Shown here: piece after piece, positions 11,736-20,000 of the stretch
Numbering within the stretch: the first letter of the stretch is position 1
Layout of the letters: each line of letters opens with the position of its first letter
DNA from: Alopecurus myosuroides
Lineage: Eukaryota; Streptophyta; Magnoliopsida; Poales; Poaceae
Assembly: GCA_028641055.1 (NCBI GenBank)
Contig: CM054063.1
Coordinates: 44,814,828-44,878,827 of the forward strand
DNA length: 64,000 nt
Direction of reading: 5' to 3'
Made by a program: the position numbers and the translations under genes
Notes under the pieces: generated by a model
Told to the model about the DNA's origin: nothing
Databases searched by the model: none
The model's input: only the letters and a program-made list of their open reading frames with translations

Positions 11736-11822
11736 TGAACATGATGTCATGATGCAAAACATAAAATAACAGAGAGCAAACATTCTAATGGCTATTTTTC
11801 ATACTTGGGATGTTACAAGGGC

Positions 11823-12444
11823 CAAGAGGCAATTGGATGTCCTAGATTTCATGTGTCAAGAAATGCAGACCGTGATTCGTGAAAAGAGGGTTCCCATCTA
11901 TGGCTCTTATATCCAGCTTCTTACTGAGACCAAGATCCCAGTTGGTCTCATCAACAACTATGCCAAGATGACTCCCAAGAAGTCTGTCTTGATCACTGAG
12001 GCTGAGGCTGAGTTAGCTGCTGCTCAACACCCTAAGCGCACCCCCACACTGTCCTCCGCTCCTAGTACATCTCAGGGGGTGCGCCGCTCTACTTCTCCTG
12101 CTCCTTCTGGCCCTACTCCTGACACTTTCAGCCTTAAGAGGGTCCTCCAGAAGATGAACTGTTTCTTCATTGATAAGCAGCAGCAGGATTATGAGGCATA
12201 TCGCAAGGGCAAGGCCTCTAGTCGCCGTCAGCGTTCCATCATGACAGCTCTTCACGTTCCCCTCAGTCCTTCCAGCTCAGACGAGATTTCAGAGGATAAG
12301 TGGAAGTCTCAGCACACCTATTGGATTGGCGATGACGCTAGCTCACTCGGCTCTTTTGCGGCGCACTACACTACTACTGCTAGCTCCAGTCAGGATCCTC
12401 CCGAGGACTTCATTGCGGAAGATGTTGAGATGGGCGACGAGTGA
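11823..12444 (+). pseudogene. env-like ORF of element A, 3' portion
   Basis: About 207 codons, entered in frame from before the solo-LTR insertion (… SQM-RAKRQLDVLDFM …); the ATG at 11788 belongs to the LTR and is not a real start. The N-terminal part (QLDVLDFMCQEMQTVIREKRVPIYGSYIQLLT) matches the pattern of VMDFIFIELKNAILGGNTIPYGAFIMMLI in the minus-strand ORF at 27659-28327 of element C, so both are the same gene. It is followed by a Ser/Pro/Thr-rich linker, a basic segment (YRKGKASSRRQRS) and an acidic tail. This is the extra, env-like or 'plant transposon protein' ORF that SIRE-lineage elements carry after pol; its function is unknown. No transmembrane segment is visible in this part. Confidence 0.7.
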
Positions 12445-13064
12445 TTGGGCTTGCATTTTCTCCCTTTTCGGTGTATGATGAAACACTCACGCATTTCATT
12501 GCATTGCATTTCATGGATCTATTTGCGTCTTATCCTCGCTATTTGCTTTCTTCGTTCTTAGTTGATGCTACTATTTGTGTGGTTTGTTGAACTTTGGTAC
12601 TATTGTAAGACTATGTCTTTATTTACCTATCGTACTTTCTATCTATATATTATGCGTGTGATATTTGATATGTTGAAGATCATAGTACTTTCTATCTATA
12701 TATTATGCGTGTGATATTTGATATGTTGAAGATCATTCTAGTGGTAAATACTATCACTCATCTAGAAGATAACTTTGTGTTCATACATGTGCATCTCCAA
12801 TGTTAAAATCATGATTGAATAATTCTCGCAGTTCACATAAGTATATCATAGTTACATCACATACTCTATTATCTTATAAAACATAGTGTGAAGATGCAAT
12901 TATGTTCGGTGCACTCAACATGATAATAAAATATATATGTCTCTTGTTTGGGAACACAAATAGGGGGAGTACGAATATAATTTTTATCCTCTCGCAAATA
13001 GCAATGAAAAATTGTTCCTTACGCAAATCCGTATGTTGTCATCAAACATCAAAAAGGGGGAGAT
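12445..13064 (+). other. 3' non-coding region and polypurine tract of element A
   Basis: AT-rich and without a gene. It contains a 53-bp tandem duplication (12632-12737) and ends in the polypurine tract AAAAAGGGGGAGA (13051-13063), where plus-strand DNA synthesis would be primed, directly before the LTR. Confidence 0.75.
12632..12737 (+). repeat. 53-bp perfect tandem duplication
   Basis: The unit starting GTACTTTCTATCTATA and ending GAAGATCAT occurs at 12632-12684 and again at 12685-12737 with almost no difference. The close identity implies a recent slippage or unequal-exchange event. Confidence 0.9.
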
Positions 13065-13114
13065 TGAAAGAACATAGTTCCTAAATCCTATTTTGAGTGT
13101 TTGATTACAACATA
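13032..13114 (+). other. hairpin spanning PPT and 3' LTR start of element A
   Basis: The arm at 13032-13054 (TATGTTGTCATC…) pairs with 13091-13114 (…GATTACAACATA) with about 22 of 24 positions matching: one bulge and one mismatch. The loop holds the polypurine tract and the first bases of the LTR (TGAAAGAAC). Elements B and C have the same architecture with different arm sequences. Confidence 0.75.
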
Positions 13115-13264
13115 TAGATGGACTAACGTGTTCTCTAAGTGTACTCAAAAAATATCTCCCCGTAAACCTCATACGAGTTGTAGCAAAACGGGAGAAAAGA
13201 TTACGGAAAGAAACGTGGAAGAAAGAAGAAGAAACATGGAAGAAAGAAGAAGAAAAGAGGAGAA

Positions 13265-13600
13265 AAAGGAGTGGCCGGCCTCCCTGGCCGGCCTGGCCGG
13301 GCACTAGGCCGGGCGCTGGCTGCCTGCCGGCCTCCCCATCGCCCACGCCGGCCCCAGGTCGGGCGCCAGGCCGGGAGGCTCGGGTGGGTGGCCGGCCTCG
13401 CCTTGCCGCCCCACGCCGGCCCCCACGCCGGGCGGCTCAGGTGGGTGGCCGGCCTCGCCTCCGCCCCCACGCCGGCGTGGCCGGCCTGCCAGGCCAGGCT
13501 CCCTGGGTCCCACGCCGGCCTCCCCTCGCTCCACGCTGTCCCCAGGCCGGGGTGGGTTTGCACCCGGCCCTGGCTGCTCCAGGCCGGGGGGGGGGGCGCT
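13265..13600 (+). repeat. GGCCGG-rich low-complexity block in LTR A
   Basis: Dense short repeats of GGCCGGCCT, CACGCCGGCC and GGCTCGGGTGGGTGGCCGG-like units, partly duplicated (the unit near 13378 recurs near 13432). Long frames on both strands here encode only Pro/Ala/Gly/Arg-rich peptides and are rejected as genes. It lies directly upstream of the TATA box, so it is U3 sequence. Confidence 0.7.
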
Positions 13601-13646
13601 GCCAAGTGAAGAATGCCCCCCTCCCAACGTCCGTATTTCGCCCCGG

Positions 13647-13654
13647 TATAAAAG
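13647..13654 (+). promoter_or_regulatory. TATA box of LTR A
   Basis: TATAAAAG placed between the GC-rich block and a leader rich in CTCTCT (13690-13710), the expected position for a copia LTR core promoter. Confidence 0.6.
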
Positions 13655-14442
13655 GGGGTCTTCACCTACCTTTTGGAGTTGTCAATCCCACTCACTCTCT
13701 CTCTCTCACCACCATTGATTGACCAAGCTCAAGCTCAAGAACAAGCACTCCTCAAATCCCCAACCAAATCTCGTGATACTTTGGGATTTGAAGGAGACAC
13801 CCCCGATCTACAACTTCACCAAGTCCATTAGAAATCCACCCACTCATCCCTTAGGGATCTTGTCATTCTTAGTTCATTGGAGCTAGGAATCTTGTTGCTC
13901 TTAGTTCATCGGAGCTTGGAGCCTTGTTGATATCCCCGGTGCTTTTGTGCTCGTGGATCTTGCTTCTCGGAGTCTTGGTGGCTCTTGGGATTTGGTGAGG
14001 ACCCTCCAATCTTGTGGAGTGTGCCTCATCCTTGTAAAGGTTCTAGTTGTCAACCTCAACGGAAACATAGTGATTCGAGCCTATCCACATCGGTGGAAGG
14101 ACTCGAAGGAGATACGGTGTGGCATTTGAGGCCTACTCGGTGTTCCACTTTGGTGGCACCGCACCGCTCCAACGGAGATTAGCTTACATTGGGAAGTGAA
14201 CTTCGGGATAAATCTCCGCGTCATTATGTTCGGTTATTCCTCAACTTACCTTTACTAGTTACTACTAGCTTAGTCATTTATTCATCTTGTGCTAGTTGTA
14301 CTTGCTCAACATATATGATTGTTCACCTAGTTGCATAATCTAGATAATCTATATTTGAGCATTACCTTGTTAACTTGAAAAAGAAGTTAAAATTTGTAGT
14401 TAACCTATTCACCCCCCCTCTAGTTAACCTCTCGATCCTTCA

Positions 14443-16380
14443 GCCATCTACATAAACGAAGTATGAACTTATTAGACACAGTCCAAGTTATGGAATAGAA
14501 ACAACGACAAGGTAGAGTGAACAAAGACATAAAGGCATTACAACCTATAGATGACTGTTTCTTAGGAGTGCACATTATTGATTATACTATAAAGAAACCA
14601 TTGGGAAGGGTTGATGATGTTATTATTGTTGCTAATAATAATTATGTTCCACTTCATTTTCTTGTTATGGATATTGAATGCAATGATTTTTGTCCTATTA
14701 TTTTGCGAAGAATTTTTCTTATAAACATTGGTGCTATTATTGATATGAAAGAGGAAAATATAAGGTTTCAGTTCCCTAAAAATAGGCATGGAACACTTTC
14801 CTAGAAATAAAATTAAGTTACCTTTTGAGACCATTACAAGGGCTAGTTATGATTTTCATGTTGGTCTTGGTGGAAATACTTGATTCTTGCTTTTTGTCTA
14901 GTTAAAAGGCGATAGAGAAAATCGCTTATGGGATGCAACCCGTTATCCTTTTGTTTTTATTTTTATTAGTCTTTGAATTTTTTTTGCTTCTGTAACAACC
15001 TCCATTTTATTTTCGTTTTTCTGACAAGAGTAGCCTCTGATGTTTCGATAGTGTTAACTTTTGATTTGTTTTCTAGAAATAGATTTTCTACGCCTCACCA
15101 TAAAATTCGTTGAAAATCATTAGAACGGATTTTTGATCTGATTTTCATCTGGGCAATGCTGAGATTACGATGTATCTTTAATTAATGTTAACTTTTTTGA
15201 TTTGAGCTACAGAAGTATCTCTAGAAAATTCAACTTTATAGACAAGTCTATATTGACAAATTTGTTCCTTTGTTTGCATTGCCCCTTTATGAGCGTTGTT
15301 TACGGTTCTCTAGGGGTGGAGAGATATAAATAAAGGTTTTGTGACAATAGCTAATGCTAAATTGAGTGTTTGCAATGTGGTACTACAATACCAAAGTGGA
15401 TTTATTTTATTGAGTACTAACCCCTATAATGAAGTTTATGAGATGTTTTATATGAAAGAAGTTTTAAGTCTCAAAAGAGATTATGATGAAATAAGATCAA
15501 TAAGGGGGAAAAGTCCAAGCTTGGGGATTCCCAATGGCACCTAGTTGATATATTGAATAAGTACCAACCATATAAGCTTGGGGTATGCCCAAGGCATCCC
15601 CTCCTTCATCAACAAATCACCAGGTCGTCTCCTTGAAACAATATTTATATTGCTTCCTTATTATGTGTTTCTCTTGGAGCGTTATTTTAGTTTGCTTTCA
15701 CTTTTGTTGTGTTTTATATTCATTATAATGTTAGATCCTATCATTCTTTTTTGGGAGAGAGACACACTCCATTTTTTCATTCTTGTGCTTCGCTTAGATT
15801 TTTTGAGTATTCATTTTTCTACTGCTTGTTTTTAGCTCTTACTCTTGCTCATATCTTTTTAAAGAGTTGTCAGTTTTTTTTATAGAAAGTGTTTTAGTAC
15901 TCTATTGATTAAATTATATTTTTTTATAGAATTGTTCAAATAAGTTAGTTGGTGTTGGGTTGATTTTGAAAAGGAAATTTGCATGCATGTCGTAGTGATA
16001 TAAAGAAAAGGTTTCATAGTCTTGCGCATCGTTGAATTGTTAACTTGATTCTTGCAAACAAAATTACATATTGAATGAATTAATTTTTAAACTTGGTTAT
16101 ATAAATAAGTCCCATTAGTGGAGAACTAGTTTAAACTTAAAAATAAATTGTTTTTCAAAAGTAAAGTATTTTCATTAAAAAAATTGGTTAACAAGGAAGA
16201 TAATTTGAAGGCTTTTTGTTATTCGTACCGTATATTCTTTATTAGTCTACACCGGTTAACATTGTGTGTTTGCTAAAAAAAATCTTGCTAGCCTAAACTC
16301 TTCGGAGTTCTGTAAACTCGGTCGTTCGGGGCTTTACTAATTTAAAGCTAGGCAGCTGGTGTCTTCTATCTAAAAATAAT
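14443..16380 (+). mobile_element. Athila-like gypsy remnant
   Basis: A broken protease frame is followed by long non-coding sequence. At 15575-15605 the text GGCATCCCCT…TTCATCAAC recurs at 54309-54330 inside the complete Athila-like element, and both regions contain GGGAGAGAGACAC…CTCCA (15753-15770; 54465-54482). This stretch therefore matches the interior of that family. No LTR of this copy is visible. Confidence 0.65.
14517..14804 (+). pseudogene. gypsy retropepsin fragment
   Basis: The frame contains KKPLGRVDDVIIVANNNYVPLHFLVMDIECNDFCPIIL and RRIFLINIGAIIDMKEENIRFQFP, which line up with the protease end at 53295-53490. The catalytic DLGAS segment is missing and the first G of the LGRPF motif is replaced (LRRIF), so it is an inactive remnant. 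Confidence 0.75.
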
Positions 16381-16822
16381 TATAACCTATCTGCCAGGTG
16401 CGCCCAGATCTTCATGAATGATTACGAGTAGTTACCGCCATCTTCACCTTGTGGCTGCTGCAATTCTCCAATTTCTTGGTCCAACGATATTGATGACTAC
16501 AAAACCAAAGATTATCATGATTTTTCTCTCTATTCCTAACTGGGTGGCGATATTGACGGCGCCGATTTTGAGGAGCATGAAAGGCTTCTTTGACGTCAAG
16601 AGCATGTGTAGGTACCTGAGCTAATGTAATGATGTAGAACTGATGTGAGTGCATGAATGCTCATGCTTTCCCTTCTCAAATGTATGCACGTGTTGTGTTG
16701 CTTAATTCCGCACGTAATTTTTCTCAATGGGTTAAGACTTTTCTTCAGGATGTTTAATGTCTAGCCCGAGGAGTATGCAAGATCTGGCCGTCTTAAGATA
16801 TGTGATCTTTTGAAATAAAATA
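16381..16822. other. no recognised feature
   Basis: Mixed-composition sequence between the gypsy remnant and the MITE. Short frames of 60-80 codons on both strands have no recognisable motif. It is probably the region just downstream of the host gene's 3' end. Confidence 0.4.
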
Positions 16823-16918
16823 CTCCCTCCGATCACATTAAGTGTCGCTGGAAATGAACTAAGCTAGTACAAATCCGTAGTTATACTTGCGTCGTCACTT
16901 ATTTGGGATCAGAGGGAG
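16823..16918. mobile_element. Stowaway MITE (Tc1/mariner-type), 96 bp
   Basis: It starts CTCCCTCCGATCACAT and ends GGGATCAGAGGGAG with TA on both sides (16821-16822 and 16919-16920): the terminal inverted repeat and TA duplication of Stowaway elements. Confidence 0.85.
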
Positions 16919-16929
16919 TACCATGTTTT

Positions 16930-17076
16930 CCTTGATTTCGTGAGAATAATAACAATGCCACCACATAAGGCCACAATGGTAGGCCAAAGGCAGATCTCCG
17001 TTGCATACAAGAAGCTACTACTTAGACTCAGCTACATTGTTCCAGTTAAAATCACTTCTGGTCCATTGTTGCTTAC
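16930..17076 (-). other. probable 3' UTR of the ten-exon gene
   Basis: Sequence between the TGA at 17079-17077 and the MITE at 16918. There is no open frame of note. No strong AATAAA signal is visible, so the end is not defined. Confidence 0.4.
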
Positions 17077-20000
17077 TCAAATGCCATTTGCATCATCATC
17101 ATCCCGTACCTGCAATCGAAAGAATAGCATCAATCAATTAGACAACTTTTTTCACGTGACTGGGCAAAAAAACAGCCACGGTAACATTGCAATTTCCAGG
17201 AACAGTAGGGAAATGAATTTGCTTTGCCATTAAAGTGTTAAAATGTATTTTTTTCTAATCCACGAAGAAACAAGACAGCAGGGCAAAGTGGGAACATAAA
17301 AAGGAACGTACGATGTCCGCCTATTGATTTTGCCATTGCCCCGCGCCACATTTTTTTACTTTCAATTGAGGAGACAATAAAAAATCTGATACATGGTCCT
17401 AACATACCAGAAAGAATAGTGCAGACCGTCACTTCTATGGTGAGTATTTTGCTTGGTCAAAAGGATCTAATTATGTGCACTTATATATATCACCATTAAG
17501 AAACAATACTATTTTGCACTAACCTTTTTTTTTTTTTTGAACAAGAGGAGGGTCGGAGGACCCAGATGCTGCATTTATAAAACCTTAGGGAGCAGGTACA
17601 AAGAAGGTTCTGTCCGTTTTACATCACTTGCCCTAATGAACCAGCTATTCGAAGATAAGGACAGAACAATTACAAAAAAGACCAAAGAACAAAGATTAGG
17701 AACGCAATCAGGTCCTTGGTCGTCTCCGCCCCCGATCGCCGGTGACCTCCAGGCGCTGATGCCGAGGTTCGAGAGCTCTGCGCTCAGGCACTCTCCAAAA
17801 CCGACGAAGAGCTCACGCCGCCGGTTGCAGGGATGAAGGCGGGGACAAACCACTTGCCCTCTTCTCCGCAATGAGCCCCGGGACATGGCTCGAAAGACCT
17901 CCGTCGCGGAGGAAGTAGATGGGCCGCCATGCCGGCCACGGATGGCTGAGTACATCTTGTACTCAGCTTGATTCGAGCAGATCTGCAGCTGGATTGGCTT
18001 CCCTGCAAAAGAAATCAAGAAGAAGACGCATCCCCTCCTCCCCTCGCCACCTCGGCCAGCCGGAAGAAGAAGGAGCACCAGTCTTGAAGCAGACGCAGAG
18101 AAGCACGTCCTGACCTCCAGATTCAGAGGCCAGTCCTCGAGCTTATGCGAGAAAGAGGCTGCGCCGTGAGTCTTCTCCAACTGCTCCGTCCACCGGAGCT
18201 TCGCTAGCGAAGAAAGAACGGCCGAAGGCTTGGCAGAGCGGCTCGGGCGCCCGCACAAGCACCACCTCGGCGACATGACGTCGACAACTACAAACAGAAC
18301 ATCAACTCGAAGGAAAAACGACCTACCACTACTCTGTACAACCCGCGCGCAGCTACCCTCTCGACACCAGCCGGCCGCGCCGCTGGAGACCGAGCGGGAG
18401 CTCGCCGGGGAGGCCTCACATCCGACTCTCAACGGGAACGGGGGTGGGGAACGGGGGTGGGGAACGGGTCCGGGCAGACATTCGCAGGTTATTTTGCACT
18501 AACCTCAGGGCAAGGAAAGGAAGACCGATGCAGTATGCTTGTCATAACATCCAAGGCTTTGATCCGGATAAAGCAGCAACCCTCGAGACCATGGGGCTGA
18601 GACAAGCTGAAGGTGACAAGCTTCTTCTCTCTCTTGATCCAATCACACATCTTCTTGGCCTCCTTCGCCATGCCCTTATATCCAAGACATTCACCATTTT
18701 GCATCAAGTGCCATTATGAGTAGGTAATTTACAAAAAACGAAATGACATATACTCCCCTAGTTTCGAAAATTAAGTCGTATTTCGTTTCGTTAAGACAAG
18801 CCTTTGACCAATAATTACTCAATGAACGCAAGGTTATATGACATGAACTTTGTGTCACTAGATTCGTTTTCGGAAGTACTCCCTCCGGTACAGTTTATAA
18901 GGCCTGCACATAGTTTAAGAAAGAACTGACCATTAATTTGGTCAATAAGATATGAATTATATACCACCAAAATTATATCACTGGAAACTTCTTCTTTGGA
19001 ATATGAATTCTATGGCATATATCCTCCTCCTTCAATGTTCAAACTTTTCTTAAACTATGTGCAGACCTTATAAACTGTACCAGAGGGAGTGCTTTGTTAT
19101 GATAGTGATTTTGTATCACATAAATCACATATTATAAGAGTAATTAAGGGTCAAAGTCCGGTCTTAAAGAAACAAAATATGCCTCAAATCATTCGAACAG
19201 AGGGAATACATGTTAAAATTCAGCGCTTTTGGGCAGGAGGCAGGAATGCAGGCAGGCACGTACCATCATTGCAGCAGCGGCAGAAATAGATTGGTGTCCT
19301 TTGAGATCCGCAAGGCCCAATGCGCACATACGGATCACGTAGCTCTGCTGAATGATGTCACCAAAAGGCTCAGCGCCATGCTTCAGCATCTCACACATCA
19401 GGTCAGCCTCCTCCGTGATACACTTGAAACCAAAGTATTCCATCAGTCAAGAGACCATAGAAAGAATCAAACGAAATACCCTATATTCTACCCAAAGAAC
19501 TACTGCTTTACTGAAGGTGTATGTATGAGTTGAGTTGGATAGAATGTGTCCAAGCTATATATCCACTCGGACAAGAGCATGTAAGACCTGTGTTCATAAG
19601 GACATAATCTTGTGAACTTACTCCTACACCACACTAGTCAATATAATGTATATGTCTGCCACATTAAACTAGAACCGAATCTCACAGTCAAGCCTTCAAG
19701 AGTAACCATTGTTTAAAAGGCAGCAGATCAAGAAGGCAGGTTAATGGTGTATTACTGGATATGCTTCTTGTGCCAACTTCCAAAAGAAGTCAGCATATAT
19801 GGGACATCAAGATAGGCAATGATTTCAACTTCTATATAAAACAGAAGTGTGAAGCCAAGACTGGAAACCTTGAAACGGGCAATTAATTCTTAACGCTGGT
19901 TATAAAAGTTTGCACCAGTTTTATTCAAAGCTGCCGATAGAGAGCAGATGATCGCCCTTAATTTATGACAATGAGTAGGACTAGTTCGTACGTCTTAACG

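Larger units (their letters stand above)
7230..11817 (-). mobile_element. solo LTR, 4588 bp, probably gypsy/LARD type
   Basis: The insertion begins TGTCGCACCC and ends GGGATGTTACA. It is flanked by identical 5-bp duplications AGGGC at 7225-7229 and 11818-11822, and removing it plus one duplication rejoins the env-like frame of element A. There are no RT, integrase or gag motifs inside and I see no second LTR copy, so it is either a solo LTR left by unequal recombination or a very short LTR element. I assign the minus strand because that end reads TGTAACATCCCAAG, a start I associate with grass gypsy LTRs, and because a TATA box reads on minus at 10993-11000. Its length recalls long-LTR LARD families such as Sukkula, but I cannot confirm the family. 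Confidence 0.85.
1751..14442 (+). mobile_element. LTR retrotransposon A, SIRE-lineage copia, 5'-truncated
   Basis: From left to right: the C-terminal part of gag, complete pol, a spacer, an env-like ORF (split by a solo LTR at 7230-11817), a 3' non-coding region, a polypurine tract (AAAAAGGGGGAGA, 13051-13063) and a 3' LTR from 13065 to 14442. The order AP-IN-RT-RNase H in pol defines Ty1/copia. The long coiled-coil gag tail and the extra ORF after pol point to the SIRE/Maximus lineage. The 5' LTR, primer-binding site and the capsid part of gag are missing, so the copy cannot be autonomous although pol is intact. No target duplication can be checked because the 5' end is lost. The five bases after the 3' LTR are GCCAT. 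Confidence 0.85.
13065..14442 (+). repeat. 3' LTR of element A (1378 bp)
   Basis: It begins TGAAAGAACATAG immediately after the polypurine tract and ends CGATCCTTCA, giving the TG…CA termini of LTRs. Inside are a GC-rich block (13265-13600), a TATA box (13647), a downstream leader and the pre-terminal motif ATTCACCCCCCCTCTAG, which is shared with the LTRs of elements B and C. The partner 5' LTR is not in the window. Confidence 0.85.

Noticed and set aside
11788..11817. ATG at 11788 as start of the env-like ORF
   Set aside because: These ten codons are the end of the solo LTR; the original frame enters from before 7225.
13201..13722. Long frames on both strands in LTR A (up to 154 codons)
   Set aside because: They come from short GGCCGG-type repeats, are open in all frames and sit in U3 upstream of the TATA box.
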